DNA of 64,000 bases from Pseudomonadota bacterium (lineage in GTDB: Bacteria; Pseudomonadota; Gammaproteobacteria; Burkholderiales; Thiobacillaceae): positions 1 to 64,000 of the forward strand of contig JAUYET010000014.1 in assembly GCA_030691265.1 (NCBI GenBank), written 5' to 3'. Both the position numbers and the translations under genes were made by a program. Position 1 is the stretch's first letter. Every line of letters starts with the position of its first letter. Below the pieces are notes generated by a model that was not told the DNA's origin, ran no database searches, and saw only the letters and a program-made list of their open reading frames with translations. Below, piece by piece: positions 36,630 to 46,752 of this stretch.

Positions 36630-36796
36630 CGGATAGGCCGGAACACGCAGGACTTTTTAGGCTCGTGATAACGCCAGGGCTCTTTCAGCAGCGCGCATTG
36701 CACAAACCCGCGCATGGCAGGTTCGGCGGGCTCTCTGGCGTGGATGCAGGTTTCGCAGTACATGGCGCCCAGTGTCGCCACGCGCGCGCGATGCAA
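36611..36796 (-). CDS. Hypothetical prophage protein, Cys-rich
   Basis: 61 aa; MYCETCIHAREPAEPAMRGFVQCALLKE. Confidence 0.5.
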   Translation of the reverse strand: MHRARVATLGAMYCETCIHAREPAEPAMRGFVQCALLKEPWRYHEPKKSCVFRPIRWEIKL

Positions 36797-36872
36797 TAAG
36801 GCGGAAGCGTTTCCGCCGGAGCAAAGAAAAGGCCCCGAGTTTCCTGGGGGCCTGGTCTGGTGCTAGAGGTGG

Positions 36873-37154
36873 TCAGGCTGGCGGTTTGAGCTTCGACTTA
36901 CGGCACTGCGCACGCTCTTGCACGTCCTTGATACGGCTCTTCCTTTCCGTCTGCCACTGCATGTTCTCCACGCTATCCGGACCGCCAGCACAGAGCGGGA
37001 CAATATGGTCGCCGATCCAACCTGGGCAAGGACCGCGCCGTGCGTCATTTGAAGGGCACGGATTTAGGCGCTGGAAGTCGGCGCGGATGGTGCGATCTCT
37101 GGATTCGGCATTCGAGCAAAGGCATAAAACAGCCAAAGCCAGCCATGGTCTCAT
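36873..37154 (-). CDS. HNH-like small protein with signal peptide-like N-terminus
   Basis: 93 aa; GWIGDHIVPLCAGGPDSVENMQWQT resembles an HNH core. Confidence 0.6.
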   Translation of the reverse strand: MRPWLALAVLCLCSNAESRDRTIRADFQRLNPCPSNDARRGPCPGWIGDHIVPLCAGGPDSVENMQWQTERKSRIKDVQERAQCRKSKLKPPA

Positions 37155-37588
37155 TTAAAACTGCCCATCGTTGTTTTCGCTATGTACTTCAGAATCAACA
37201 GACCGTGAACAGTTTGGTGATGGGTTTTCCTTGTCTCGGCTCTGGTGGCGATGTAGAGAGAAATGAAACTCGCCAAATCCGCTTTGGTGCATGTGACATC
37301 ACAGGCCACCAGCGACCAGTCCAATAATTCAGCCATCGTTGCGTTTAAGCCTTTTTCATTGGCCAGGTTCTTGCCCATCGCCGCCATGTCTGCCGCTTGT
37401 TGTTGATTGACGCGATACACCTTTGATACAGCGGAGAGCAGGGACTTTGCCCGTTCCACTGAGGTATCAGTTTTGGGGACATAGGCACCGGCATCGATCA
37501 CTGCCATCCCATATTCCAGTGATTCGCTGGCAGCGTTTGCGCAGCCGAAAAACCCCATCAAAGCGATGGTCAGAAAAAATCGTTTCAT
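37151..37588 (-). CDS. Hypothetical secreted prophage protein
   Basis: MKRFFLTIALMGFFGCANAASE signal peptide-like start. Confidence 0.55.
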   Translation of the reverse strand: MKRFFLTIALMGFFGCANAASESLEYGMAVIDAGAYVPKTDTSVERAKSLLSAVSKVYRVNQQQAADMAAMGKNLANEKGLNATMAELLDWSLVACDVTCTKADLASFISLYIATRAETRKTHHQTVHGLLILKYIAKTTMGSFK

Positions 37589-37644
37589 GATTACCTCCCT
37601 ATCGTGGTTAAAAAGACCAGCCAATAGCATCAACACCGTTTTTT

Positions 37645-37881
37645 TCATGATTTCCTCCGTTTAGGCTGACTATTTCGCTCCGGGGACATGCACGTCTTCT
37701 TGCTCTGGCTGACGGTTCCGTCATTGCAAATGAACCGCCCTGACTCGCAGTGGGATATGCCCCCTTTCTTGCCGGAACACGGGGTGTTTGCTGCATGGGT
37801 GGCCATGGATACAGCAAAAAGTAGCGCGGCGCCGAGGATGATGGTCCAGTTCATGATTCCCTCCCTTTTTTGAGCGACCAT
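37645..37881 (-). CDS. Hypothetical prophage protein with signal-like N-terminus
   Basis: 78 aa; [30 protein letters not shown]. Confidence 0.55.
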   Translation of the reverse strand: MVAQKREGIMNWTIILGAALLFAVSMATHAANTPCSGKKGGISHCESGRFICNDGTVSQSKKTCMSPERNSQPKRRKS

Positions 37882-38264
37882 TAAAACAGGCTCTCTTGTC
37901 CGCTGTCAGCCTTCGCCGCGCTCTGGATATTCCGAATCTGCCGCACGGTCAGCCGGTGCCCCAGGGCCAGGGCGCGCTGGCTCTGGCCGCTCTGGGCGAT
38001 GAGGGCGTTGCGCATGGCCAGGCGCCATTTCAAGGCGACGGGCAGGTCCAGGCCCTCGCCGGGGTAGGTCTCGCATAGCGTGCGGGCATCCTCCAGGCCG
38101 AGCAGCTCGGCCAGGGGGTGATCCGGCCCCACCGCCTTGGGGATGTAGATGCGCACACCGGGCCACTTCTCCACCAGCCGAAGTGCACCTTCCACGCCGA
38201 TCCGCTCGCCGATGTAGCGCAGCTCGCCGGGCAGTAGGTCGAGGAGGTCCGTGGGCGTGGGCAT
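37881..38264 (-). CDS. Mor transcription activator family protein
   Basis: 127 aa from [43 protein letters not shown]. Confidence 0.85.
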   Translation of the reverse strand: MPTPTDLLDLLPGELRYIGERIGVEGALRLVEKWPGVRIYIPKAVGPDHPLAELLGLEDARTLCETYPGEGLDLPVALKWRLAMRNALIAQSGQSQRALALGHRLTVRQIRNIQSAAKADSGQESLF

Positions 38265-38266
38265 GA

Positions 38267-38926
38267 TCAGTCCACCACCTCGACCATATTGCCGGCGTCG
38301 GCAATATGGTTGCGCTTGCTGGACAGCGTGCGGTTGAGCGGGCCGATCAGCGCTTGCAGCTCGTCGGCGCGCATCATGCGCAGGTGGCGCTCGTGCCCGC
38401 TGATGCGCTTGGCCACACCCTCCGCATAGGCCACCTGGCCACCGCGCTGGATGCCGATCTCCATCACCAGGCGGCGAATCTTCCACAGCGCCGGGCGCTT
38501 GGCTTCGGGTGCGTCGTTGACCCAGTGCCATTCATCCTCGCCGGTCAGCTTGTTGAGGTGGTTGAGCACCGCACGCCAGTCGGCCGGCGTTAAGTCCTTG
38601 CTGCTGGCCTTGCCGGTTATCGCGTGCAGCATGGCGTGGCGGGCGTCGTCGTCGAAGCCGAGGCGCTTGCAGGCGGCGAACATCGCCTTACGGGCGTCCA
38701 TGGCTTGCCCCGGTAAAACCTGCCGGTAGTACCAAACATCGCCCTGCCGCCGGCAGACGACCTCGAAGCCGTTAACCCGCAGCTCCGCCACCACCGAGTT
38801 GACGGCGCAGACGCGGGCGGCATGGATGATTTCCATCGTGGTGTGCTCCAGGCCGTCGGCGAGCAGCTCGGCCACGCGCTGAAGGCGTGGTGAGGTGTTG
38901 AGGGTGGCGGCGTGCATGGCAGGCAT
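38267..38926 (-). CDS. GemA-like regulatory protein (DUF1018)
   Basis: 219 aa; DARKAMFAACKRLGFDDDARHAMLHAITGKASSKDLTPADWRAVLNHL. Confidence 0.8.
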   Translation of the reverse strand: MPAMHAATLNTSPRLQRVAELLADGLEHTTMEIIHAARVCAVNSVVAELRVNGFEVVCRRQGDVWYYRQVLPGQAMDARKAMFAACKRLGFDDDARHAMLHAITGKASSKDLTPADWRAVLNHLNKLTGEDEWHWVNDAPEAKRPALWKIRRLVMEIGIQRGGQVAYAEGVAKRISGHERHLRMMRADELQALIGPLNRTLSSKRNHIADAGNMVEVVD

Positions 38927-39007
38927 GTTTGGTTCTCCTGGTGGGCTCCGGAGAAAGGCCGAAAGGCCCCTCTCCCCAGCCCTCCCCCGCTTGCGGGGGA
39001 GGGGGCA

Positions 39008-39304
39008 TTACGCCAGCGCGTCCAGCAGCGCCTTGGCCGGCACAAACTTGGCGGAACGCTTGGAGGGAATGACGATGGCCGCGCCGGTGGCTGGGTTGGT
39101 GCCGTTGCGCTGCTGGCGATAGACGAACTTGAGCTTGCCGAGGCCGGGCAACGGGATCTCGCCCCCCTTTCTCAGCTCTTTGGTGGATACGGCGGCCAGC
39201 GCGGCCAAAATATTATCGATTTGCCAGATCGGTACGGTGTCTCCCAGCCCGCTGTAGCTCAGCGGGCTGGCTTGTATGGCATGGATCAATTCGATTTTCG
39301 TCAT
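39008..39304 (-). CDS. HU-family DNA-binding protein
   Basis: 98 aa; GEIPLPGLGKLKFVYRQQRNGTNPATGAAIVIPSKRSAKFVPAKALLDAL. Confidence 0.82.
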   Translation of the reverse strand: MTKIELIHAIQASPLSYSGLGDTVPIWQIDNILAALAAVSTKELRKGGEIPLPGLGKLKFVYRQQRNGTNPATGAAIVIPSKRSAKFVPAKALLDALA

Positions 39305-39429
39305 GGTCTGCTCCTGTTAGGTGTAGGGGTGTCGGTTCCTGGCGCGCTTTTGTGCTGCTGGAGGTGCGTCTTTGCTTTTTCCATGCCGACTGGGTCCGTT
39401 TGCCCACGGTTTCCTGGGGTGCGAAGTCG

Positions 39430-40020
39430 TTAAGCGGGCTCTTTGGCCTTGGCCTTGCCTTTCTTCTTCTTGGGCGTTTCGTCTTCGCCCTGGCGGCGCT
39501 GGGCGTCGGACAGGATGGCCTTGACCATCTTGTCGACGTCGCTGTCGCCCAGAGTGATGAAGGGTTGGTCGGCGCCGGCGATGCGGCGGATGCCGAGGCG
39601 GCGGTGGTCAATGGCGCCGAGCTGCTCGATGGCGTCGATGACCAGGCTCGCCTGGGTGCGGATGCAGAGGTCGGCTTGCTCGGGGTTGAGCACGATGAGG
39701 CGGTCGATCAGGGCAGCGTCGTCGTCCCAGTCGAGCGTGTCGGCCTCTTTGCGGTAGCCGCAGCGCACGCCGTCGATGACCAGACTGCGCGGCTTGGAAA
39801 ACAGGTGCGGCGCGCCGGCCACCATAGCTGCGAGCACGGCATAGGCATGCGCTTCTTCTTCTGCCGTGTGGTCGAGCTGGGCTTGATGGCGCGTGTAGAT
39901 CGGCTGGATGGCAGCGCGGACTTCTTCTTGCAGCAATGCGGCGCTGGCGGTGCTGGCGTGGTGGGCCTGGGCCAGGCGCTCGGCGGCGGCGCGGATTTCG
40001 GTGAGGGTGATTTCAGTCAT
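39430..40020 (-). CDS. Mu Gam-like host-nuclease inhibitor (tentative)
   Basis: 196 aa; GVRCGYRKEADTLDWDDDAALIDRL...; early-region position. Confidence 0.5.
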   Translation of the reverse strand: MTEITLTEIRAAAERLAQAHHASTASAALLQEEVRAAIQPIYTRHQAQLDHTAEEEAHAYAVLAAMVAGAPHLFSKPRSLVIDGVRCGYRKEADTLDWDDDAALIDRLIVLNPEQADLCIRTQASLVIDAIEQLGAIDHRRLGIRRIAGADQPFITLGDSDVDKMVKAILSDAQRRQGEDETPKKKKGKAKAKEPA

Positions 40021-40580
40021 TACGCGGTTCCTTTCAGGGTGGACTTCATGGTGGCCAGCGCATCGGCGGCGACGGCGGGGTTATGTGCCGGCTTTAACTC
40101 GGCCGGCGTGGTTGCAAACGGTTTGTGGGCGTTGCTGATGCCGACCGGGGTAGAGCCGGTTCCGCGCTGGTGGCGGCCGCGTTCCTGGGCGGCGTCGGCG
40201 CGGTCGGAAAGGCCGGCGAGGATGGCCAGCAGCAGACCGTGGCTCTTGAGCGGCAGGCGCAACGTGGGCAGTGCGATGAGCGTGTCGATGGCTTGCAGCC
40301 AGTAATCCAGCGGGGCGGGCCAGACGCGCTTTTCGTGCGTGATCTGGCCGGCTTCGAGCCACGGAATCACCTCGCCCAGCAGCCGCTCGGTGCGCGACGG
40401 CGTCAGGCGCTTCGCGGCGAACAGGCCGACGTATCTCAGCACGGCCAGGCGCAGCGCCGGCGGGCCGGGCATGCGGGCGATCTGCCCGGCCACCCCGCGC
40501 GCGGCGATCCGCTCCAGGCCGGCAACGATATCGACGTCGCCCTGGCAGTGGTCGCAGGCGATGAGGGGGAGGCCGGTCAT
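40020..40580 (-). CDS. Hypothetical prophage early protein
   Basis: 186 aa from MTGLPLIACDHCQGDVD; longer ORF-track start unlikely. Confidence 0.6.
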   Translation of the reverse strand: MTGLPLIACDHCQGDVDIVAGLERIAARGVAGQIARMPGPPALRLAVLRYVGLFAAKRLTPSRTERLLGEVIPWLEAGQITHEKRVWPAPLDYWLQAIDTLIALPTLRLPLKSHGLLLAILAGLSDRADAAQERGRHQRGTGSTPVGISNAHKPFATTPAELKPAHNPAVAADALATMKSTLKGTA

Positions 40581-40777
40581 TTCTGCGGCTCGTGCTTGAT
40601 GCAGACGGACCCGGCGCTGGTCATGAAGCCGCCCAGCTTGCAGCGCCAACTCACGCTGTCGTAGGGCGGCATGCGGTCGGCGCGGCATTCGTCGCCGTGC
40701 GTGCAGTTGCGGCAGGCCTGGCGCTTGCTGGCTGAGACAAATCCCATGAGGGCCTTGACGTTGGCGATGGTGCTCAT
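40577..40777 (-). CDS. Hypothetical Cys-rich prophage protein
   Basis: 66 aa; CRNCTHGDECRADRMPPYDSVSWRCKLGGF. Confidence 0.55.
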   Translation of the reverse strand: MSTIANVKALMGFVSASKRQACRNCTHGDECRADRMPPYDSVSWRCKLGGFMTSAGSVCIKHEPQK

Positions 40778-40779
40778 GA

Positions 40780-41073
40780 TCAGCCCCGCAGCCGGTGGAC
40801 AGTCGAGCCACCATCCACGATCTTGGTGCCGGTCGGCGTGGCGGTGACGCTGGATTTTGCGGGATTCTCGACAAGCTGCACGAATCCGGTTTCTGAGCGG
40901 GCGCCAGTGGCTTTGATAAATTCCACTTCGAGCTTGGCACTGTTGATGATGGTCTGGCCTGTTTCGTTGATGGCCCTGGCTTTTTCCGGGCTTACGGAAT
41001 CATCCTTCAGCCCGCGCAGGGTTTCGAACAGCACGTCGCGCAGGGCCGAGATATCATTGATTTGCGTGGTCAT
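40780..41073 (-). CDS. Hypothetical prophage early protein
   Basis: 97 aa; ALRDVLFETLRGLKDDSVSPEKARAINETGQTIINSAKLEVEFIKATG. Confidence 0.6.
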   Translation of the reverse strand: MTTQINDISALRDVLFETLRGLKDDSVSPEKARAINETGQTIINSAKLEVEFIKATGARSETGFVQLVENPAKSSVTATPTGTKIVDGGSTVHRLRG

Positions 41074-41692
41074 CGAGCGTCCTTTTCAATCTGGCGTTTA
41101 GGCGGATTAGGTCGCGCACTTCGCGCGGGTAGCGGTGAATCGAGTTGCGGCGGGTCAGCTCGGCGCGGGTGATGAGATCGAGGTTTGCGTCGCTGAAATC
41201 GTGGCGGTCGGCGCTGCGGAACACCACGACATGGCCTGGCGGGATCGGCCCATGCCGCGCGATCCATTCGATGCGATGCACGGCCTGCCAGCGCCGATAG
41301 AACGGCATATCGTCATTGACCTTGCGCTCCAGGTAGCCTTCCTTGCTGACGCGCTCGGCGCCGATCGGCTGATAGACCTGTTCGGCCCGGCCGCCCCGGT
41401 GGCCGGGCTTGAACTGGGTTGCCTTGCCGCCTATCTGCAAACCCTTCATGCCGCTGTTCCAGGTTTTGTGGCCCTTGACGAAACGCGTTCCCGCGCCCTT
41501 CAGGCCGTCCAGCCGGTGGGCCTGTGCGGACGCGTAAAACGCGGCGGTTTTGCTCAGGCCCAGCCGTGCCGCTTGCTGGTAGACCTGGCCGACCGGCCGC
41601 CCCATCGCGCGGGCGATGTCCGCGGTCAGGCTGTCTGGGTATGCAGCGCGGAGTACTTGCAACTCGATTTCTGTCCAGATTCGACGGCTCAT
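41054..41692 (-). CDS. HNH endonuclease domain protein
   Basis: 212 aa; VHRIEWIARHGPIPPGHVVVFRSADRHDFSDANLDLITRAELTRRNS. Confidence 0.75.
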   Translation of the reverse strand: MSRRIWTEIELQVLRAAYPDSLTADIARAMGRPVGQVYQQAARLGLSKTAAFYASAQAHRLDGLKGAGTRFVKGHKTWNSGMKGLQIGGKATQFKPGHRGGRAEQVYQPIGAERVSKEGYLERKVNDDMPFYRRWQAVHRIEWIARHGPIPPGHVVVFRSADRHDFSDANLDLITRAELTRRNSIHRYPREVRDLIRLNARLKRTLDDHANQ

Positions 41693-41937
41693 GGCTGTGC
41701 CCCACCAATCGCCTGCGCCAGCACCGCCACCAGTTCACTTTCAGGCACCCACCATGCGGCGGTGGTGTTGATGCTGTCGTCGACCTCGTCATGCCAGTCG
41801 CCATCGCGCCAGTCGTGGACCGAGTATTCCAGCGTCACGACGCCATATTCATCGTTTGCCAGGATGGCAGAGACGATTGCGTCCGCCGCAGGCGGTTCGC
41901 TGATCGGCCGCCAGTGGATGGTCGTTGGGATGCTCAT
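41689..41937 (-). CDS. Hypothetical prophage protein
   Basis: 82 aa. Confidence 0.5.
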   Translation of the reverse strand: MSIPTTIHWRPISEPPAADAIVSAILANDEYGVVTLEYSVHDWRDGDWHDEVDDSINTTAAWWVPESELVAVLAQAIGGAQP

Positions 41938-42117
41938 GGCTGGCCCTCCCGCAGCGATTGCGCCAATTGGCAGTAGCCGACAGCGGCTTTGAGGCGGGCG
42001 TTTTCATGTTCAAGCGCATCGGCGTAGTCACCGCTGCCGACCGCGCAAAAAGCCAGGACGATGATCAGCAACACGAGGCCGGTCTGGGTACGGGATTTGA
42101 GGGTTTCCGGGGTCATA

Positions 42118-42465
42118 TCAGCACTCCTTTTCGGGTTTGTGGGCGCAGGTCTGGCAGGCGCGCCGATGTGTCATGGCATTCGGGTCCCACGTCGGGGCGG
42201 GTCCGGTGCTGGTCTCGGCGCAACGAGCGGGTTCTATTTCCATGCCCAGGTAGGGACAGGCGACGCGGTCGAGCTGTGCGAGTGCTACGGTCAGCACAGC
42301 ATCCGATTGGGCCGGGTAAGTGCCGTCCATGACCATGCTGACCGCGCTGCGGCCGAGGCCGATGCGATCCGCGACCAGGGATTTCTTACCCAAACGCTCT
42401 TTTTCCGCCCACAGCAACACCAGCGCGCGCTCGCGTTGCTCTGGGGTCAGGCTGGCGCGGCTCAT
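42118..42465 (-). CDS. HTH-type prophage regulator
   Basis: 115 aa; GKKSLVADRIGLGRSAVSMVMDGTYPA. Confidence 0.65.
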   Translation of the reverse strand: MSRASLTPEQRERALVLLWAEKERLGKKSLVADRIGLGRSAVSMVMDGTYPAQSDAVLTVALAQLDRVACPYLGMEIEPARCAETSTGPAPTWDPNAMTHRRACQTCAHKPEKEC

Positions 42466-43064
42466 TCCAGCACCTCGTCGGCCAATTCGTCTGCACCCTG
42501 CATCCAGACCACCTGGTGCAGGTTCGGGTCATAGACGGCTTTGATACGGGTGATCATCGGGGCACGCGGCCCGCTGATGCGCGTCCTGACTGTGCGATAG
42601 AGCGTGGGGCCTCCACCCTTGCCGACTAGGGCAATCGACAGATACCCGGCGCGCTCCAGGAACATGCAGTAGGTTTTCGCGGTGGAGGTCGAAACGCCCG
42701 CCAGGTCGGCAATCTGGCGGGCGGTGAAGGTGTCGAGCACGCTGATCGCCCCCCACAACCCTTCGTTGCCTTGGCCCTGGCTGACTTCCGTTCCGTCAGC
42801 CCGCACGCGCGGCGCTTCAATGCCGTTATCACGCGTCAACCAGTAGCGGATTTTTACGCCGCGCCGGTCTGCTTTGGTTTGTGCCAAATATCCTGCACAA
42901 ACCAGCCCGGACAGGTATTCCCGCGCCGTTCCAGCAGGCACGTCGCCGGGGGTGACTTCGGCGCCAGTGAACTCGCCGCTCTGGTGCATGCGGATGAGTT
43001 CCCAGATGCGCTGGCGCGGACTTCTGCCGCCGGCGAGGGAGGTGATGGGGCTACGCGGCATCAC
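42462..43064 (-). CDS. HTH-containing prophage early protein
   Basis: 200 aa; FTARQIADLAGVSTSTAKTYCMFLERAGYL. Confidence 0.65.
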   Translation of the reverse strand: MMPRSPITSLAGGRSPRQRIWELIRMHQSGEFTGAEVTPGDVPAGTAREYLSGLVCAGYLAQTKADRRGVKIRYWLTRDNGIEAPRVRADGTEVSQGQGNEGLWGAISVLDTFTARQIADLAGVSTSTAKTYCMFLERAGYLSIALVGKGGGPTLYRTVRTRISGPRAPMITRIKAVYDPNLHQVVWMQGADELADEVLE

Positions 43065-43837
43065 ACTCCCCTCCTCGGTGCCTTGTTGCTCTGCAACGCC
43101 CGCCCGCCCCAGGTGGCCAGGTCAACCCGGCTCCAACCTTCTTCCCGTGCCGATTCGGCGATCAGCGCCAGGTTGTTGCCCAGGCGGCGCACGCTGCCGG
43201 CGGCCAGGTCCACCAGGTGTTCCAGCAGGTCGTCGGCCACGTGCAGGCCGGGGCAGCGGGACTGCGCCAGGATGCGGGCATCCGCCAGCTTGGCCATTTC
43301 GGCCGGAAACCAGTCCAGCATGCGGCCGTGGAAGCGCTCCCAGGCTTCCAGCTTCTGCGGCAACATCTCTTCGCCAATCAGCAGAATCGCGGCCTTGCTG
43401 CCCTCGTAGAGGCTGCGCACGGACTCCACCAGGCCCTTGGCGACGCAGTAGTCGAATTCGTCGATGATCAGCAGCCGCTGGCTGCATTCCAGTTGCGCCT
43501 TGACCGCCTCGGCCATGGTGTAGATGTCTGGCGTGTAAGTCTTTGCGCTGTCGCCCTTGCCGCGCGTGTAGTTCAGCCCGAGCGCCTTGGAGATGGCGAT
43601 CAGCATGGTCTTGCGCGTCCAGAAATCATCCGCCTGGACGTAGTAAGCCCGATGCCGCGAGGTGATCCAGGCCGCCGCCGTGCTTTTGCCTGTGCCGGAG
43701 GGGCCGTGCATGATGCCCAGGCCGGGATCGGTTGGCCCGCGTTTCATCAGTCGGGTATGTGCCCGCTCGGCGACGGCGATGTTGGAGAGCGGGAGAATTC
43801 CGCTTCCGGCTTGCGTGGGTTGATGCAAATTGCTCAT
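43061..43837 (-). CDS. MuB-like AAA ATPase (transposition target protein)
   Basis: 258 aa; GIMHGPSGTGKSTAAAWITSRHRAYYVQADDFWT...LLIIDEFDY. Confidence 0.9.
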   Translation of the reverse strand: MSNLHQPTQAGSGILPLSNIAVAERAHTRLMKRGPTDPGLGIMHGPSGTGKSTAAAWITSRHRAYYVQADDFWTRKTMLIAISKALGLNYTRGKGDSAKTYTPDIYTMAEAVKAQLECSQRLLIIDEFDYCVAKGLVESVRSLYEGSKAAILLIGEEMLPQKLEAWERFHGRMLDWFPAEMAKLADARILAQSRCPGLHVADDLLEHLVDLAAGSVRRLGNNLALIAESAREEGWSRVDLATWGGRALQSNKAPRRGV

Positions 43838-43900
43838 ACTGACTCCGTAGTGATGTGCTTCAAATCGGTTCGATGGCGGTTGCCGCCGCTGTCGAACCCC

Positions 43901-46186
43901 TCAACTACCGCCACCGAAGGCCTCTTTCATGGCCGTCATCGCAGCAAACTTGCTGGTCTTGCAAAACCCTGCGTGGAAGCGCCGTTGCCAGTCGTGGGTT
44001 AGGCTGTTGACACCCTCGCCGCCCTGGCTGACCACCGCATCCAACTCGAACCACAACGTGTATTTCTCTTCATCCGAGAAGCCGGATAGCGGGTTGTCCG
44101 CGCCCATCCGGTCGGCCTTGCTGGGCATCTGCAGCACGTCTGCCTTCGGGTTGAACTGATTCATCAGCGCCTTCGCTTCGGCGATCAGTTGTTCCGCCTT
44201 CGCGCTGAAGGCCGGCTGCGTGTCCTGCGCCGCCAGCACGCGTGCTGCATCGTCCAGGCCGGCGGAGGTGTGCGTCTCGCCGCGCGGCTTAAGCACCGCC
44301 AACTTGCCGGCGCGGGCGGCGCGTTCCATGACAATCTCGCGCACCAACTGATCGGGGCTGACCAAGCCTTTCTTGGCTTTTTTGAACATGGCGCGGGTGT
44401 CGCGCATCCAGTCTTGCTGCTTGGCGTGGCCCTTGGCGGCGATCTCGGCGCGCGGCACACCGGCCAGGCTGGCATTCACCGCCACGCAGAGAAATTTCCC
44501 GTCCACCCGCACGATGATCTTGCCCATGTCCATCGGGTCGAGCCGGATGTCGGCCAGCTTGCCGGCGTGCAACGGCAACTCTTCATGGATGTAGTCCACC
44601 CGCTCGTAGCGGATGCCCTTTGCGCTGATCGTCGGCGGATTTTTCACCGGCTTCATCAGCAGCATGTCCAGCGCGCGCTCGTTTTCAATCCGCTTGATCG
44701 GCGTGGTGGAGCTGGCCACCCGCGCAAACGGCGTCATGCCCAGGGTGCGGTGCTCGCGCTGCATATAGGTGCCCTCAACCCAGGCGTCAGACAGGGCTTG
44801 CAGCTCTTCCACCGTCAAATCGACGCTCACCGCGCCGCCTTTTTTAAACAGGTGCTCGGCAAAGGTTTTCTTGGCGTCGATGGCGCTGCGTTCAGTCACG
44901 TTGTGGCCGACAAACGCATCCAGCACTTCCAGCAAGGAATGCAGGTAAGTGCCGATGAAGCGTTCCACATGCGGCTTTTTCTGCGGGCTGAACGGCGGGC
45001 AAAACACCTGCTCGACGCCGATTTCTTCCAGAAACAAACGGAATTCATGGCTCTTGTAGTCGCTGCCGTTGTCTGTTTTGACCTTGCCGTCCGGCACGCC
45101 CCAGGCCAGCACCGCGTCGCGCATCAACTGCTTGTTGGTCTCGGTCTTGGCGGTGCGGCTGAAGCGGATCATCGGCCGACGGCTCCAGACATCAATCACC
45201 ACGCTGGCCGTATAGCGCGACTTGCCGGAGCCGTGGTTGAGCAGCCAGTCCGCCGGGGTGCCGTCCATCTCCCATAACTGGTTCATCCGGTGCACATCGG
45301 CATCCGCCTGGCCCAGGCTGGACAGATAGCGGCTCTTGAATTGGTCCGGGTTGGTGGTGAGCATCAGCGCGGCGGCGTTCTGCTGGCTCCACTTGGCGCG
45401 GTAGCGCGTCACCTGGTCGTAGCGTAGCGGCTCAAACAGCACCTCGCCGGTTTCGCGGTCGTAACGGCACTTGTTCAGCATCGCCAGCAGGTCGATGCTC
45501 TGGATGTGCGGTTTTTCGCTCAGGATTCCGATGAATACGTCATGCAGCAGCGGCGTCGTCTCGAACACGCTCTTCTTGCGCTTGATGCCGCTGCAGCGCA
45601 TGTCCGCCACCGGGGCCAGGCCATTCTTTTCGTTGGCCAATACCCAGCGTTGAATCGTGCGCATGGAGATCGCCGGGTATTTGGCGCGCGCGGTGTCGCT
45701 GGACGGCACATGTCCCGCATTCCAGGCTTCGGCAAACTGGCCAAATGCCGTGTTGCGGCCGAGTTTCGGAGTTTGTGCCATCTGTTGCGCAAACCAGTCG
45801 CGCCAGGCCAGCAGCACGTCGTAATGCGCGCCGAATTTCTCCTGACCCTTGGGCGTCAACAAGCCCATCAACTGGTCGGCGGTCACTGCCTGTTTGCGCG
45901 CCTGCTCAGCCACCACTTCTGCATGCGCCATATTCCGCGCCGCCAGCGTGTGGCGGGCATCGGCACCCTGTGTGCGGGCGTGGGTGAGATGGGCAATCTG
46001 TTTTAAGAGTCGCTCGGGCGGGAGATATTCCCGGCGCACGCCACCCCGGCCGCCGCGTGCCTTCACCTCGCTGTATTCCCACGTCTCGCGCTCGACCAGG
46101 TCGCGCCAAGCGCGCTCAGTGCCGGGATACCCCGGCAGCTTCAACGCCGCCAGCTCGGCACAGGTGTAGTGGGTCTTGCCGCTCAC
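43901..46186 (-). CDS. MuA-like DDE transposase
   Basis: 761 aa; Mu N-terminal DNA-binding domain (ELAALKLPGYPGTERAW) and rve-type core (VVIDVWSRRPMI, VKTDNGSDYKS, VERFIGTYLHSLLE). Confidence 0.95.
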   Translation of the reverse strand: MSGKTHYTCAELAALKLPGYPGTERAWRDLVERETWEYSEVKARGGRGGVRREYLPPERLLKQIAHLTHARTQGADARHTLAARNMAHAEVVAEQARKQAVTADQLMGLLTPKGQEKFGAHYDVLLAWRDWFAQQMAQTPKLGRNTAFGQFAEAWNAGHVPSSDTARAKYPAISMRTIQRWVLANEKNGLAPVADMRCSGIKRKKSVFETTPLLHDVFIGILSEKPHIQSIDLLAMLNKCRYDRETGEVLFEPLRYDQVTRYRAKWSQQNAAALMLTTNPDQFKSRYLSSLGQADADVHRMNQLWEMDGTPADWLLNHGSGKSRYTASVVIDVWSRRPMIRFSRTAKTETNKQLMRDAVLAWGVPDGKVKTDNGSDYKSHEFRLFLEEIGVEQVFCPPFSPQKKPHVERFIGTYLHSLLEVLDAFVGHNVTERSAIDAKKTFAEHLFKKGGAVSVDLTVEELQALSDAWVEGTYMQREHRTLGMTPFARVASSTTPIKRIENERALDMLLMKPVKNPPTISAKGIRYERVDYIHEELPLHAGKLADIRLDPMDMGKIIVRVDGKFLCVAVNASLAGVPRAEIAAKGHAKQQDWMRDTRAMFKKAKKGLVSPDQLVREIVMERAARAGKLAVLKPRGETHTSAGLDDAARVLAAQDTQPAFSAKAEQLIAEAKALMNQFNPKADVLQMPSKADRMGADNPLSGFSDEEKYTLWFELDAVVSQGGEGVNSLTHDWQRRFHAGFCKTSKFAAMTAMKEAFGGGS

Positions 46187-46752
46187 TTCATCCCCCGGAC
46201 CTTCAAAGCCGCTTCCAGCACCTTGCGGCGCTCAGCCAACTCACGTTCCTGGTGATGCAGCCGCGCCCATTCCAGCAGCGCCGCATCGTCCTGGTTGATC
46301 ACGGCACGTTCGCCGCGCTTCCTGGCGTACAGCCTCAGCAGCGTGTCGCACTGCGGTGTGCCTTCCAGCGCGGCATCCAGCGCCATCGCCCGGCGCAGGC
46401 TGATCTCATGCTGTCCATGCGCCTGGCTGACATAGTTGTTCAGCATGTTTTCCGACAGTTTCTCACCCAGGTGAAAGCTCATCCGCTCCGCCACCTGCTC
46501 GCGCGTCATCCCGCGTTCCTTGCGCACCCGCTCCAGGGCCTCGCCAATGCTGGCCGCAATCTCGATCGCGCAGCCCAGCGCACCGGGTCGGTTCGGCGCA
46601 TCGGCAAATAAATCGGAAGTTCGGACGTCAACGTCGGAAGCCATGTCAAATACCACTTCCGTTGTTGTCAATGCGCCCATTGGGCGCTTTGCTACACTTG
46701 GCCTTGTAGCGGCCAAGTCCGCGCTCACCTCGGCCAGATCGCGGCGATCCAT
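46183..46752 (-). CDS. HTH-containing prophage early protein
   Basis: 189 aa; GEALERVRKERGMTREQVAERMSFHLGEKLSENMLNNYVSQ. Confidence 0.65.
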   Translation of the reverse strand: MDRRDLAEVSADLAATRPSVAKRPMGALTTTEVVFDMASDVDVRTSDLFADAPNRPGALGCAIEIAASIGEALERVRKERGMTREQVAERMSFHLGEKLSENMLNNYVSQAHGQHEISLRRAMALDAALEGTPQCDTLLRLYARKRGERAVINQDDAALLEWARLHHQERELAERRKVLEAALKVRGMK